In this document: one piece after another, positions 9,771 through 18,946 of the stretch | Numbering within the stretch: position 1 is the first letter of the stretch | Layout of the letters: each line of letters opens with the position of its first letter | Source of the DNA: an uncultured Paracoccaceae bacterium | GTDB lineage: Bacteria; Bacteroidota; Bacteroidia; Flavobacteriales; Flavobacteriaceae | Direction of reading: 5' to 3' | DNA length: 64,000 nucleotides | Assembly (NCBI GenBank): GCA_943788135.1 | Contig: CALSPC010000007.1 | Coordinates: 310,001 to 374,000 of the forward strand | Made by a program: the position numbers and the translations under genes | The notes under the pieces: generated by a model | Database searches by the model: none | What the model was told of the DNA's origin: nothing | Seen by the model: only the letters and a program-made list of their open reading frames with translations

Positions 9771-11357
9771 ATGACTTTTAAACACATTCCAGAAGCTTAT
9801 AAAATTGATGCGCTTGTTCAACAAAAAACCTATCTAGTAAATGGGGAAATAAAAGAATGGACAGGTAAAATGACAGATGTCTATTCTACAATTTCGTCAA
9901 CAGAAGACTATAAACCAACGCTTTTGGGAAGCGTTCCTGAACTCACTAAAACCGAAGCATTTGAAGCTTTAGACGCCGCATCAAACGCCTACAATAATGG
10001 GCAAGGGCTTTGGCCTACAATGAAAGTTGGAGATCGAATTGCTTGTATGGAAACTTTTGCTGAGCAAATGAAAACCAAGAGAGAAACCGTTGTTAAATAT
10101 CTAATGTGGGAAATTGGAAAAAATCTTGCAGATTCTGAAAAAGAATTTGACCGAACAGTTGACTATATTTATGATACCATAGATGACTATAAGCAGCTGG
10201 ATAGAAATTCTGCGAAATTCGAAAAACATTCAGGCGTATATGCTCACGTAAGACGAGGTCCTATAGGTGTCGTGTTGTGTTTAGGACCATATAACTACCC
10301 CTTAAATGAAACATTCGCGTTGTTAATCCCTGCACTTATCATGGGAAATACAACCGTTTTTAAACCTGCAAAACTCGGCGTTTTGTTACTTTCTCCTTTG
10401 TTAGAAGCATTTCAAAACAGTTTCCCCAAAGGAGTTGTTAATATATTATATGGACGTGGGCGTGTGCTAGCAACCCCAATAATGGAAACTGGAAAAATAG
10501 ATGTGCTTGCCTTGATTGGTCACAGTAGTTCTGCCAATGCGCTGCAAAATAGCCATCCGAAATCAAATCGACTGCGTTCTGTATTAGGACTGGAAGCAAA
10601 AAATCCGGGAATTGTATTGCCTGATGCCGATTTAGAACTTGCAATTAATGAATGTATTGCAGGAACACTATCTTTTAATGGCCAACGCTGTACAGCACTT
10701 AAAATTTTATATGTTCACGAAAGTATTTCAGAAGAGTTTAACAAACGTTTTTGTGAAAAGGTAGATGCCATGAAATTTGGAAACCCTTGGGAAGACGGTG
10801 CAAAATTAACCCCACTTCCAGAGCCAAATAAACCCGCTTATATACAAGGATTAATTGATGATGCCTTGGAAAAAGGCGCAAAAATATTGAATTCAAAGGG
10901 AGGCCAACTTTCTGATAATTATATTTTTCCAGCAGTTTTATACCCTGTGACAAAAGATATGGATGTTTACACAGAAGAACAATTTGGGCCCGTTATTCCT
11001 ATAATAACATACACAGATGTTCAACAAGTATTGGATGACATGGCTGAATCTAATTATGGCCAACAGGTCAGTGTTTTTGGTCAAGATGCAGATACACTGG
11101 CTCCACTTTTTGATGTATTGGTCAACCTAGTATGTCGTGTAAATCTTAACAGTTCTTGTCAGCGTGGACCAGATGTATTTCCGTTTACTGGAAGGAAAGA
11201 TTCTGCATTTAGTACTCTAAGTGTACGTGATGCGTTGCGTTCTTTCTCCATTCGTACTTTTGTGGCCACTAAAGAAAATGAATCCAATAAAGCCATCTTG
11301 AAAGACCTATTGGAATCTAGCAAATCTAACTTTATCAGTACTGAATATTTATTATAA
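9771..11357 (+). CDS. gapN: NADP-dependent glyceraldehyde-3-phosphate dehydrogenase
   Basis: Non-phosphorylating enzyme (528 aa) of the aldehyde dehydrogenase superfamily, oxidising glyceraldehyde-3-phosphate to 3-phosphoglycerate with NADPH production. The cofactor site is [15 protein letters not shown] and the catalytic Cys sits in [11 protein letters not shown]. The C-terminal segment [22 protein letters not shown] is the GapN-type phosphate-binding region and separates it from ordinary aldehyde dehydrogenases. It bypasses ATP formation at this glycolytic step in favour of NADPH. A strong terminator follows. Confidence 0.88.
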   Translation: MTFKHIPEAYKIDALVQQKTYLVNGEIKEWTGKMTDVYSTISSTEDYKPTLLGSVPELTKTEAFEALDAASNAYNNGQGLWPTMKVGDRIACMETFAEQMKTKRETVVKYLMWEIGKNLADSEKEFDRTVDYIYDTIDDYKQLDRNSAKFEKHSGVYAHVRRGPIGVVLCLGPYNYPLNETFALLIPALIMGNTTVFKPAKLGVLLLSPLLEAFQNSFPKGVVNILYGRGRVLATPIMETGKIDVLALIGHSSSANALQNSHPKSNRLRSVLGLEAKNPGIVLPDADLELAINECIAGTLSFNGQRCTALKILYVHESISEEFNKRFCEKVDAMKFGNPWEDGAKLTPLPEPNKPAYIQGLIDDALEKGAKILNSKGGQLSDNYIFPAVLYPVTKDMDVYTEEQFGPVIPIITYTDVQQVLDDMAESNYGQQVSVFGQDADTLAPLFDVLVNLVCRVNLNSSCQRGPDVFPFTGRKDSAFSTLSVRDALRSFSIRTFVATKENESNKAILKDLLESSKSNFISTEYLL

Positions 11358-11381
11358 GTTAAGTCAAAACTATAGTCTTAA

Positions 11382-11423
11382 AAAATCAATCCTTTCAAAA
11401 TTTTGAAGGGATTGATTTTTTTT
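11382..11423 (+). terminator. Rho-independent terminator of gapN
   Basis: A 17-bp hairpin: AATCAATCCTTTCAAAA pairs with TTTTGAAGGGATTGATT, with one G-U wobble and almost no loop, followed by a T run. It is 25 bases after the gapN stop. Confidence 0.85.
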
Positions 11424-11518
11424 AGTACATTTATTCCAATTAACTGCCCCAAACCTAACAACCTACACCTCCATAAATTATATGGTAATTGTTGAGAGCG
11501 GGGAAAAAACCCTAATCT

Positions 11519-11830
11519 ATGAAAACGTCCTTAGTTAGTACGCCTGTATTTATCCTCTGTTTTGTAAGTTTAATAAGTGCCTGTTTTGGTGGGATTGGCC
11601 TTATTTTTTCTGCAACTGGTTTATATATTGCTCATCAAAAAATTAAGCAAGCCCAACAAAATCCATTAGGATATACGGGGTCATTAAACACCATGAAACT
11701 TGCTAAAATAGCCGTTCTTGTATCATCAATTGTCAATTTAATATATTTTACGTTTTCAATAATTTGGATTTATGAAAATGGATTTCAAGCGTTTCAAGAC
11801 CGTTGGTTAAATATGTTATTTTTAAGATAA
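11519..11830 (+). CDS. Small membrane protein, diverged CCC-motif paralogue
   Basis: A 103-aa two-helix membrane protein with the same plan as the gene at 9282: a first helix, then GLYIAHQKIKQAQQNP and Y-x-G-x-x-N-x-M-x-x-A-K, then a second helix and an acidic-aromatic tail. The CCC motif is replaced by ACFGG. Function unknown; the similarity suggests an old duplication now separated by gapN. Confidence 0.7.
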   Translation: MKTSLVSTPVFILCFVSLISACFGGIGLIFSATGLYIAHQKIKQAQQNPLGYTGSLNTMKLAKIAVLVSSIVNLIYFTFSIIWIYENGFQAFQDRWLNMLFLR

Positions 11831-11857
11831 AAAATAGCCAAAATTTGTCTAGAATAA

Positions 11858-11885
11858 AAAAAATCACTCCAATTGGAGTGATTTT
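11858..11885. terminator. Bidirectional terminator
   Basis: Perfect hairpin AAAATCACTCC-AATT-GGAGTGATTTT with A and T runs on both flanks, between the convergent membrane protein gene and rocD, so it can serve both. Confidence 0.85.
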
Positions 11886-11907
11886 CACTAATTATAGTTT
11901 TGAACAT

Positions 11908-13191
11908 TTAGTTAGCCTCAAAATCACTTAGCGTTCTTATAATAATATTTACACAATCAATGAGCTGATCTTCTGTCATCACTAAAGGAGGTGCAAAACG
12001 AATAATGTTACCGTGAGTAGGTTTAGCTAGAAGCCCATTGTCTCTTAGTTTCAGACAAATATTCCAAGCAGTATCACTATCTTCATCATCATCAATAACA
12101 ATAGCGTTGAGTAAGCCTTTTCCACGCACTAGTTTAACGATTTTACTCGTAGAGATATAGTCATTTAAAAGTGCTCTGAATAAATTTCCAAGTTGATACG
12201 CATTTTCGGTGAGTTGTTCGTCTTTTACAACCTCTAAAGCTGCCATTGCCACAGCAGCTGCAATAGGGTTTCCTCCAAAAGTACTGCCGTGAGACCCCGG
12301 AGTGATCACATTCATAATAGCGTCATTTGCCAAGACCGCAGATACCGGATACACGCCACCACTTAATGCTTTACCAAGAATTAATATATCTGGTTTTGTT
12401 TCAGGGGTAGCTGAACAGTCTTTTTGAGCACAATCACAATTGCCACAAGTCGCCAACAAACGCCCTGTACGGGCAATTCCTGTTTGTACCTCATCCGCAA
12501 TAAACAATACATTATAAGCTTCACATAGGGCTTTGGCTTTTGCTAAATATCCCTCTGTTGGCACATAGACTCCGGCTTCGCCTTGAATGGGTTCTACTAA
12601 GAATCCAGCAACATTAGAGTTGTTTTTCAAGGTGTGTTCCAACGCCTCCGTATCATCGTAAGGAATTTTTATAAATCCGTCCGTAAATGGTCCAAAGTTT
12701 TCTCTTGCTACAGGATCATTTGAAAACGATATAATCGTTGTTGTTCGGCCATGAAAATTATTTTCACATACTATAATTTGTGCTTGACCTTCAGGAATAC
12801 CTTTAACTTCATAAGCCCATTTTCGCGAAATCTTAACAGCGGTTTCAACGGCTTCAGCCCCTGTATTCATCGGCAGTACTTTATCAAAACCAAAATAATT
12901 GGTCACATATTCTTCGTAAGGCCCCAATTTATCATTGTGAAAAGCTCTTGAAGTTAATGTTAACGTCTGCGCTTGTTCCGTCATAGCATTCACAATTTTT
13001 GGATGACAATGACCTTGATTTACAGAAGAATACGCAGATAAAAAATCGTAGTACTTTTTACCTTCAACGTCCCAAACATGAACGCCCTCTCCTCTAGCCA
13101 ATACGACTGGAAGTGGGTGATAGTTATGAGCGCCATAGCGGTCCTCTAAATTGATTGCTTCTTTTGGTGTAATCTGATTTAAAATAGCCAT
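11908..13191 (-). CDS. rocD: Ornithine aminotransferase
   Basis: Class III pyridoxal-phosphate transaminase (427 aa) converting ornithine and 2-oxoglutarate to glutamate semialdehyde and glutamate, linking arginine and proline metabolism. The start region [22 protein letters not shown] is typical of ornithine transaminases. The cofactor Asp is in FIADEVQTG and the Schiff-base Lys in [16 protein letters not shown]. Between them is a Cys-rich insert, C-x2-C-x-C-x4-C (in [11 protein letters not shown]), that could hold a metal. No arginine-catabolism genes are adjacent. Confidence 0.92.
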   Translation of the reverse strand: MAILNQITPKEAINLEDRYGAHNYHPLPVVLARGEGVHVWDVEGKKYYDFLSAYSSVNQGHCHPKIVNAMTEQAQTLTLTSRAFHNDKLGPYEEYVTNYFGFDKVLPMNTGAEAVETAVKISRKWAYEVKGIPEGQAQIIVCENNFHGRTTTIISFSNDPVARENFGPFTDGFIKIPYDDTEALEHTLKNNSNVAGFLVEPIQGEAGVYVPTEGYLAKAKALCEAYNVLFIADEVQTGIARTGRLLATCGNCDCAQKDCSATPETKPDILILGKALSGGVYPVSAVLANDAIMNVITPGSHGSTFGGNPIAAAVAMAALEVVKDEQLTENAYQLGNLFRALLNDYISTSKIVKLVRGKGLLNAIVIDDDEDSDTAWNICLKLRDNGLLAKPTHGNIIRFAPPLVMTEDQLIDCVNIIIRTLSDFEAN

Positions 13192-13312
13192 TTTAATGAG
13201 ATTTTAGTAATTATAAAATAACTATTCCTACTTAGTGGAGAGAAATCATCCATAATGCGTTGCAATTTAAGAATTCTAAATAGATTTCTTAGAATTATGC
13301 TATCATTTATTC

Positions 13313-13320
13313 TATTTTTG
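13313..13320 (+). promoter_or_regulatory. -7 promoter box of rlmD, suggesting a leaderless mRNA
   Basis: TATTTTTG fits TAnnTTTG and ends only four bases before the ATG at 13325, so transcription is predicted to start at or next to the start codon. No good -33 element is visible. Confidence 0.45.
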
Positions 13321-13324
13321 CGCC

Positions 13325-14746
13325 ATGGGTAGACGAAAGAAAAATAAAGTGTTTTCAAATTTAGAAGTGATTGATGCAGGCGCTAAAGGGAAAACCATAG
13401 CAAAGGCACCAGACGGAAAAGTAGTGTTTTTACCAAATGCTGTTCCAGGTGATATTGTGGACGTTCAAACATTCAAACAACGAAAAGGCTATTATGAAGG
13501 TAAAGCAATTGCATTTCACTCATATTCGGATAAACGTACAGAACCCGTTTGTGAGCATTTTGGAACTTGTGGAGGCTGCAAATGGCAACATATGGATTAT
13601 ACGCATCAATTGCATTATAAAGAAAAAGAAGTTATCAATAATTTAATTCGAATTGGACATCTTGAATTACCAGAAATCACTCCAATTTTAGGCTCAAAAG
13701 AACAGTACTTTTATCGTAATAAAATGGAGTTTTCATTTTCCGATAGCCGTTGGTTAACCGTTGAAGAAATTGCGTCAACCGAAGACCTTGGAGACCGCAA
13801 TGCATTAGGATTTCATATTCCTGGAATGTGGGATAAAATTCTCGATGTGAAAAAATGTTGGCTTCAGGGTGATCCTTCAAATGCGATTCGAAATACCGTT
13901 AAAGATTTTGCTCTAAAACACGAAATTCCTTTTTTTAATACACGTCAGCAAACCGGGGTTCTAAGAACACTGATGATTCGAAATACGAGTATTGGGGAAT
14001 TGATGGTTGTTGTTCAGTTTTTCAAAGAAGATATTGAAAAAAGAACTGCACTTTTAGAGCATTTAAAAGCAACATTTCCAGAACTCACCTCGCTTCAATA
14101 TATTATTAATGGCAAAGCCAATGATACCATCTATGACCAAGAAGTGATTTGCTACCATGGACGTGATCATATTTTTGAAGAAATGGAAGGGTTACAGTTC
14201 AAAATTAATGCAAAATCTTTCTATCAAACAAATTCCGAACAAGCCTATAATTTATACAAAATAACCCGTGATTTGGCGGGATTAACAGGGAAAGAATTGG
14301 TATATGATTTATATACAGGTACGGGAACCATAGCACAGTTTGTTGCCAAAAATGCCCTAAAGGTTATTGGTGTAGAGTCTGTTCCTGATGCTATTAGTGC
14401 TGCCAAAGAAAATGCTGTCTTAAATAAAATTGATAATGTAGAGTTTTTTGTAGGCGATATGAAAACAGTGTTCAACAGAAACTTCATTGACACTCATGGG
14501 CACCCTGATGTGATTATTACAGATCCTCCGAGAGATGGAATGCACAAAGATGTTGTGGCTCAAATATTGGAGATTGCGCCCAAAAAAATAGTATATGTTA
14601 GCTGTAATAGTGCAACACAAGCCAGAGATTTGGCACTACTGGACTCAGAATATATAATTCAAAAAACACAAGCTGTGGATATGTTTCCACAAACTCATCA
14701 TGTAGAAAATGTTGTACTTTTGGAAAAACGTAATTCTAAAAAATAA
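13325..14746 (+). CDS. rlmD: 23S rRNA (uracil-5-)-methyltransferase RlmD
   Basis: SAM-dependent enzyme (473 aa) of the TrmA/RlmD family, methylating a uracil of 23S rRNA. Order: an N-terminal TRAM-like beta domain (residues 8-65), Fe-S cysteines in CEHFGTCGGCKWQ and a further Cys in the central region (KKCW), then the methyltransferase fold with DLYTGTGTIAQF (SAM site), DPPRDGMHK and the catalytic Cys in VYVSCNSATQARD. Which uracil is modified is inferred from the family. The DUF6452 gene starts three bases after the stop. Confidence 0.9.
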   Translation: MGRRKKNKVFSNLEVIDAGAKGKTIAKAPDGKVVFLPNAVPGDIVDVQTFKQRKGYYEGKAIAFHSYSDKRTEPVCEHFGTCGGCKWQHMDYTHQLHYKEKEVINNLIRIGHLELPEITPILGSKEQYFYRNKMEFSFSDSRWLTVEEIASTEDLGDRNALGFHIPGMWDKILDVKKCWLQGDPSNAIRNTVKDFALKHEIPFFNTRQQTGVLRTLMIRNTSIGELMVVVQFFKEDIEKRTALLEHLKATFPELTSLQYIINGKANDTIYDQEVICYHGRDHIFEEMEGLQFKINAKSFYQTNSEQAYNLYKITRDLAGLTGKELVYDLYTGTGTIAQFVAKNALKVIGVESVPDAISAAKENAVLNKIDNVEFFVGDMKTVFNRNFIDTHGHPDVIITDPPRDGMHKDVVAQILEIAPKKIVYVSCNSATQARDLALLDSEYIIQKTQAVDMFPQTHHVENVVLLEKRNSKK

Positions 14747-14749
14747 GCC

Positions 14750-15250
14750 ATGAAACAGTTTATTTATTTATTTTTAATTATCCTTTTTAGCTGTGAAAAA
14801 GATGATATTTGTGCTGATACAACACAAACAACGCCTCGTCTTGTCATTGAATTTTACGATCTTACAGCCCCTGATAAGGAGTTAGCGGTTGCCGGACTAT
14901 ATGCGCTAGGGCTAGACACTGATGCCCTAGAGGTTCCTATAACTAATGAAATAGTGATGACCCGTACTTCTATTACACTGCCCTTAAAAACAGATGATTT
15001 TGAAACAGAATTTGTACTCTATAAAAGTTATGACATTGTTGATGGTGTGGTTCGCGGAAATCCAGATGTTATAAAAGTAACCTATAGTACTGAAAACCTG
15101 TATATCTCAAGAGCATGTGGTTACATCACAAATTTTGAAATACAAACGTTTAGTATTGCTGAGGACACCGATCAATGGATGCGCAACTCTGAAATATTAA
15201 ACTACGAAATAACAAATGAAAATGAGATCCATGTTAAAATATTTCATTAG
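14750..15250 (+). CDS. DUF6452 family lipoprotein
   Basis: A 166-aa exported protein, function unknown. The signal sequence ends in a lipobox-like ILFSC followed by EKDDIC. The early TPRLVIEFYD block and two conserved-looking cysteines match the flavobacterial DUF6452 family, which regularly lies between rlmD and a DUF6048 gene. Translation is probably coupled to the next gene, which starts inside this one. Confidence 0.8.
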   Translation: MKQFIYLFLIILFSCEKDDICADTTQTTPRLVIEFYDLTAPDKELAVAGLYALGLDTDALEVPITNEIVMTRTSITLPLKTDDFETEFVLYKSYDIVDGVVRGNPDVIKVTYSTENLYISRACGYITNFEIQTFSIAEDTDQWMRNSEILNYEITNENEIHVKIFH

Positions 15251-15938
15251 CCTGGTTGGCTGTACAATGATGTGCATGAACCTTCATGCGCAACAAGACA
15301 GCATTCCTACTATCGATAGCCTCGTTATTAAAAAAAAATATGGCATTCGTCTTGGAGTTGACTTAAGTAAAATTGCACGCACTTTTTTGGAATCAGACTA
15401 TAGTGGATTAGAACTTAATGGCGATTATCGCCTTACAAATAAACTTTATATTTCTGGTGAAATTGGCACAGAAGAACAGACATCAGTAACAGATTATTTA
15501 AACAGTACTGCAAAAGGGAGTTATCTTAAAATTGGTAGTGACTACAATATGCACAACAATTGGGGTGATTTAGAAAACCTGGTATATTTTGGATTTCGTT
15601 TTGGGGCCTCTAGTTTCGAACAAACCTTGAATAATTATACAATATATGACACCAATAATACTACTTGGGGGCAAACCATAATTGAAGATTCTGAAACATT
15701 TTCAGGGTTAAGTTCTAGTTGGGTAGAGCTTATGTTTGGATTTAAAGCAGAAATTCTGACGAATCTTTTTGTTGGCGTTAATTTACAACTTAAGAGACGC
15801 CTATCTGAATCCAAGCCTGAAAACTTTGAAAACATCTACATCCCTGGTTTTGGCCGCACTTTTGACAGTGGAAAATTTGGAATGGGTTTTGGCTACAACA
15901 TTTCGTATTTAGTGCCTTTTTACAAAAAAGCTAAGTAG
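15216..15938 (+). CDS. DUF6048 family outer-membrane protein
   Basis: A 240-aa exported protein: signal peptide, then alternating amphipathic strands (YGIRLGVDLSKIARTF, LYISGEIGTEEQT, GSYLKIGSDYNM) ending in a C-terminal strand, consistent with a small outer-membrane beta-barrel. DUF6048 membership is supported by its place after DUF6452. The annotated ATG overlaps the previous gene by 35 bases; ATGs at 15222 and 15231 would also leave a full signal peptide, so the start is uncertain. Confidence 0.78.
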   Translation: MKMRSMLKYFISLVGCTMMCMNLHAQQDSIPTIDSLVIKKKYGIRLGVDLSKIARTFLESDYSGLELNGDYRLTNKLYISGEIGTEEQTSVTDYLNSTAKGSYLKIGSDYNMHNNWGDLENLVYFGFRFGASSFEQTLNNYTIYDTNNTTWGQTIIEDSETFSGLSSSWVELMFGFKAEILTNLFVGVNLQLKRRLSESKPENFENIYIPGFGRTFDSGKFGMGFGYNISYLVPFYKKAK

Positions 15939-16113
15939 GTTTTTTTACTGGTCGCTTTTCAAAAGTTCCACCACAATTTGGACATTTATGATCCAGCGTG
16001 GTTTCAACACAGGTTCTACAAAACGTACATTCATAAGCACAAATCATTGCTTCACTACTATCAGCTGGTAAAGCTTTGTTACAGTGCTCACAAACGGAAC
16101 GCATTTCTAACAT
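15931..16113 (-). CDS. DUF1272 zinc-ribbon protein
   Basis: A 60-aa protein with eight cysteines arranged as two treble-clef-like pairs (CEHC, CAYECTFCRTC, CPNCGG), the pattern of DUF1272. It probably binds two zinc ions; the role is unknown. It starts two bases after the ettA stop on the same strand, so it is cotranscribed with ettA. Its end overlaps the convergent DUF6048 gene. Confidence 0.85.
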   Translation of the reverse strand: MLEMRSVCEHCNKALPADSSEAMICAYECTFCRTCVETTLDHKCPNCGGTFEKRPVKKPT

Positions 16114-16115
16114 AC

Positions 16116-17807
16116 CTATCGCACAAGTTTTTTGTATTTGATACGTTTTGGCATCAAATCGCCTCCTAAACGTTGCTTCTTGTTTTCTTCATATTCACTA
16201 AAACTTCCTTCATAGAAATAGACTTCAGAGTTTCCTTCAAAAGCAAGGATATGAGTACATACACGATCTAGAAACCAACGGTCGTGACTAATTACCACTG
16301 CACAGCCCGCAAAGTTTTCAAGACCTTCTTCTAAAGCTCTCAACGTATTGACATCGAGATCATTTGTCGGCTCATCCAAAAGCAAAACGTTTCCTTCTTC
16401 CTTGAGAGTCATGGCTAAGTGTAAACGGTTGCGTTCTCCACCCGAAAGCATATTCACTTTTTTGTTTTGTTCGCTCCCTGAAAAATTAAATCGACTTAGA
16501 TAGGCTCGTGAATTAACTTGGCGTCCTCCCATCATGATCAACTCTTGTTCATCACTAAAATTTTGCCAAATGGATTTTTCAGGATCAATATTAGAATGGC
16601 TTTGATCTACGTAAGCAATTTTGGCTGTTTCTCCGACTTTGAAATTTCCTTTGTCAGAATTTTCCTCACCCATAATCATTCGGAAAATTGTGGTTTTACC
16701 AGCACCATTAGGTCCTATTATCCCTACAATTCCTGCTTGCGGTAGGTTAAAGTTTAAATTGTCATACAATAGCTTATCATCATAAGCCTTACTGACGCCT
16801 TCGGCTTCAATAACATTTGTACCTAAGCGTGGCCCGTTAGGGATATATATTTCTAATTTTTCATCAAGTTGTTTTTGATCTTGATTCATCAATTTATCAT
16901 AATTCTTCAAACGTGCTTTTTGCTTTGTTTGCCGGCCTTTAGCGCCTTGCCTAACCCAGTCTAATTCGCGCTCTAATGTTTTTTGACGTTTAGATGCTGT
17001 TTTACTTTCTTGTGCCAAACGTTTAGATTTTTGATCTAACCACGACGAGTAATTCCCTTTCCAAGGAATACCTTCTCCTCTATCCAATTCCAAAATCCAA
17101 CCCGCAATATTATCTAAGAAATAACGGTCATGCGTAACGGCAATTACGGTGCCTTTGTACTGTGCCAAATGGTGTTCTAACCAATGTACTGATTCTGCAT
17201 CTAAATGGTTTGTTGGCTCATCCAAAAGCAATACATCTGGTTCTTGTAATAGCAAACGACATAGCGCTACACGACGGCGTTCTCCTCCAGAAAGGACACT
17301 TATTTTTTTAGAACCTTCTGGGGTTCTTAAAGCATCCATGGCTATTTCTAATTTTGTATCTAATTCCCACGCATTGGCCGCATCAATTTGGTCTTGAAGC
17401 TCTGCTTGTCGGTTCATTAGTTTTTCCATTCTGTCAGCATCGGAATACACTTCTTCCAAGCCAAACATGTCATTGATTTTATTGTATTCATCCAAAATAG
17501 CTACGGTTTCAGCTGCGCCTTCACGGACAATTTCCATCACAGTTTTGGATTCATCTAATTTGGGCTCTTGTTCTAAATAGCCTACTGAATAGTCTTGAGA
17601 AAATACCACATCTCCTTGGTAATTTTTATCGACGCCAGCTATTATTTTCAGTAAAGTAGATTTACCAGAACCATTAAGTCCTAAAATACCAATTTTGGCA
17701 CCGTAGAAGAAACTTAAGTAAATATTTTTTAAAACAGGAGTATTTGCACTTTGGTAAGACTTTGTAACCCCTGACATTGAAAAAATTATCTTTTTATCGT
17801 CACTCAT
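16116..17807 (-). CDS. ettA: Energy-dependent translational throttle protein EttA (ABC-F)
   Basis: Cytosolic ABC-F ATPase (563 aa) that binds the ribosomal E site and gates entry into elongation according to ATP/ADP. There are two ATPase domains: Walker A GLNGSGKSTL (about residue 42) and GPNGAGKTTI (about 370), each followed by an LSGGERRR or LSGGERNR signature and LLLDEPTNHLD or LLLDEPTNDLD. The linker contains the P-site interaction motif region (RELDWVRQGAKGRQTKQKAR). Length and full collinearity with EttA distinguish it from other ABC-F members. Its start overlaps the stop of the 60-aa membrane protein by one base. Confidence 0.95.
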   Translation of the reverse strand: MSDDKKIIFSMSGVTKSYQSANTPVLKNIYLSFFYGAKIGILGLNGSGKSTLLKIIAGVDKNYQGDVVFSQDYSVGYLEQEPKLDESKTVMEIVREGAAETVAILDEYNKINDMFGLEEVYSDADRMEKLMNRQAELQDQIDAANAWELDTKLEIAMDALRTPEGSKKISVLSGGERRRVALCRLLLQEPDVLLLDEPTNHLDAESVHWLEHHLAQYKGTVIAVTHDRYFLDNIAGWILELDRGEGIPWKGNYSSWLDQKSKRLAQESKTASKRQKTLERELDWVRQGAKGRQTKQKARLKNYDKLMNQDQKQLDEKLEIYIPNGPRLGTNVIEAEGVSKAYDDKLLYDNLNFNLPQAGIVGIIGPNGAGKTTIFRMIMGEENSDKGNFKVGETAKIAYVDQSHSNIDPEKSIWQNFSDEQELIMMGGRQVNSRAYLSRFNFSGSEQNKKVNMLSGGERNRLHLAMTLKEEGNVLLLDEPTNDLDVNTLRALEEGLENFAGCAVVISHDRWFLDRVCTHILAFEGNSEVYFYEGSFSEYEENKKQRLGGDLMPKRIKYKKLVR

Positions 17808-17989
17808 TATACACGTCCTTTTAAAGCATTAAACACCCAAGCATTTGCAAAAAATCCGACACCAACTGCAGCAAAACCCCATCCGGCTACCTCATTATAT
17901 CTAAACGCACCTAAAGCGATTAGAGATATACCTGTAAATATCATGATATATGTGGCCCAAGCCAGTACTGTATTTTTATTCATTGCCAT
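17807..17989 (-). CDS. CAL67264-like small membrane protein
   Basis: A 60-aa protein with two hydrophobic helices separated by a short FRYNEVAGWG turn, resembling the Bacteroidota family named after CAL67264. Function unknown. It precedes ettA with a one-base overlap (ATGA type), so it is coupled to it. Confidence 0.8.
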   Translation of the reverse strand: MAMNKNTVLAWATYIMIFTGISLIALGAFRYNEVAGWGFAAVGVGFFANAWVFNALKGRV

Positions 17990-18037
17990 AATTAAATTTT
18001 TTGATAGACAAATATCGTAAATTTGATTGAAACGCGT

Positions 18038-18769
18038 TTAGCTTTCAGAAAAAGTTAACGGTACTTCAATAAATAAGAGTTGAGATTCTTCTGTGGCCTC
18101 TATTTTGAAGTCATTAATTTCAGAAACCCCAACGGCATCTCTAGAATTTAGCGTCGTAGTTTCAATTTTTGAAGCTCCAAACACTTGCATAATATAAACA
18201 CCATGATTAGGAGATTTTAAAGTATAATCAAAGGCTGTATGGGCTGCTAAATTAAGTCGTGATATTTGAGCATCTTGATGAATTTTTAAACTCGAATTTG
18301 AACATACTTCATCGAAAGGACTGACTAAAATCTGTAGCTCACCATCTGACAATTGCTCAAAATAATGTTGATCATAACGCGGTGTGACATTTCGTTTATT
18401 GGGCACAATCCAAATTTGGAATAAACTTAGAGGTTCTGTTGTAGAGCCATTAATTTCTGAATGCTGAATTCCAGTTCCTGCAGACATCACTTGAACTTCA
18501 CCAGCATTTACCTTTTCCCATGTATTCCCCATAGAATCTTTGTGTTTCAATAGCCCAGAAAGTGGAATGGTAATAATCTCCATATTATCGTGAGGATGCG
18601 TTCCAAAACCCATGCTAGGTGCAATTAAATCATCATTTAAGACTCTTAAAGCACCGTAATTCATTTTTTCTGCATCATAAAAACCCGCAAAACTAAACGA
18701 ATGATTGGCTTGTAACCAGCCATGATTTGCAAATCCTCTTGAACTGGCTTCGTGAAAAACTAATTTCAT
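18038..18769 (-). CDS. Pirin family protein (YhhW-like)
   Basis: Bicupin of the pirin family (243 aa). The N-terminal cupin carries the metal-binding set FGTHPHDNMEII (two His), then QVMSAGTGIQHSEIN, matching quercetinase-type pirins such as E. coli YhhW. The C-terminal cupin is degenerate. Family members oxidise flavonoids or act as redox sensors, and the substrate here is unknown. Single gene with its own upstream gap. Confidence 0.9.
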   Translation of the reverse strand: MKLVFHEASSRGFANHGWLQANHSFSFAGFYDAEKMNYGALRVLNDDLIAPSMGFGTHPHDNMEIITIPLSGLLKHKDSMGNTWEKVNAGEVQVMSAGTGIQHSEINGSTTEPLSLFQIWIVPNKRNVTPRYDQHYFEQLSDGELQILVSPFDEVCSNSSLKIHQDAQISRLNLAAHTAFDYTLKSPNHGVYIMQVFGASKIETTTLNSRDAVGVSEINDFKIEATEESQLLFIEVPLTFSES

Positions 18770-18918
18770 ATGTTTTTAAATTTAGGTCGTACTAATTATC
18801 AATTATAAACTTCTTATAATTCGTTTTAAAAAGAGTCCTGATTTAGTGGGAAACGTTTCATAAAACTATTTAATTATAATTGTTCGTTAAACAAAAACTC
18901 AAAATCAAAGAATATTGT

Positions 18919-18926
18919 TATTTTTG
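18919..18926 (+). promoter_or_regulatory. -7 promoter box of the acyl-CoA carboxylase gene
   Basis: TATTTTTG matches TAnnTTTG, 20 bases before the ATG at 18947, giving a short leader. The -33 element is unclear. Confidence 0.45.
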
Positions 18927-18946
18927 TTTGCACAAAGATAAGTACC

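Noticed and set aside
9771-11357. Generic aldehyde dehydrogenase label for the 528-aa gene
   Set aside because: The C-terminal [20 protein letters not shown] region is GapN-type, so the more specific call was kept.
18870-18900. GTTTAA/TTAAAC-like site before the acyl-CoA carboxylase gene
   Set aside because: The spacing between half-sites is 13 rather than 16 and one half is incomplete.
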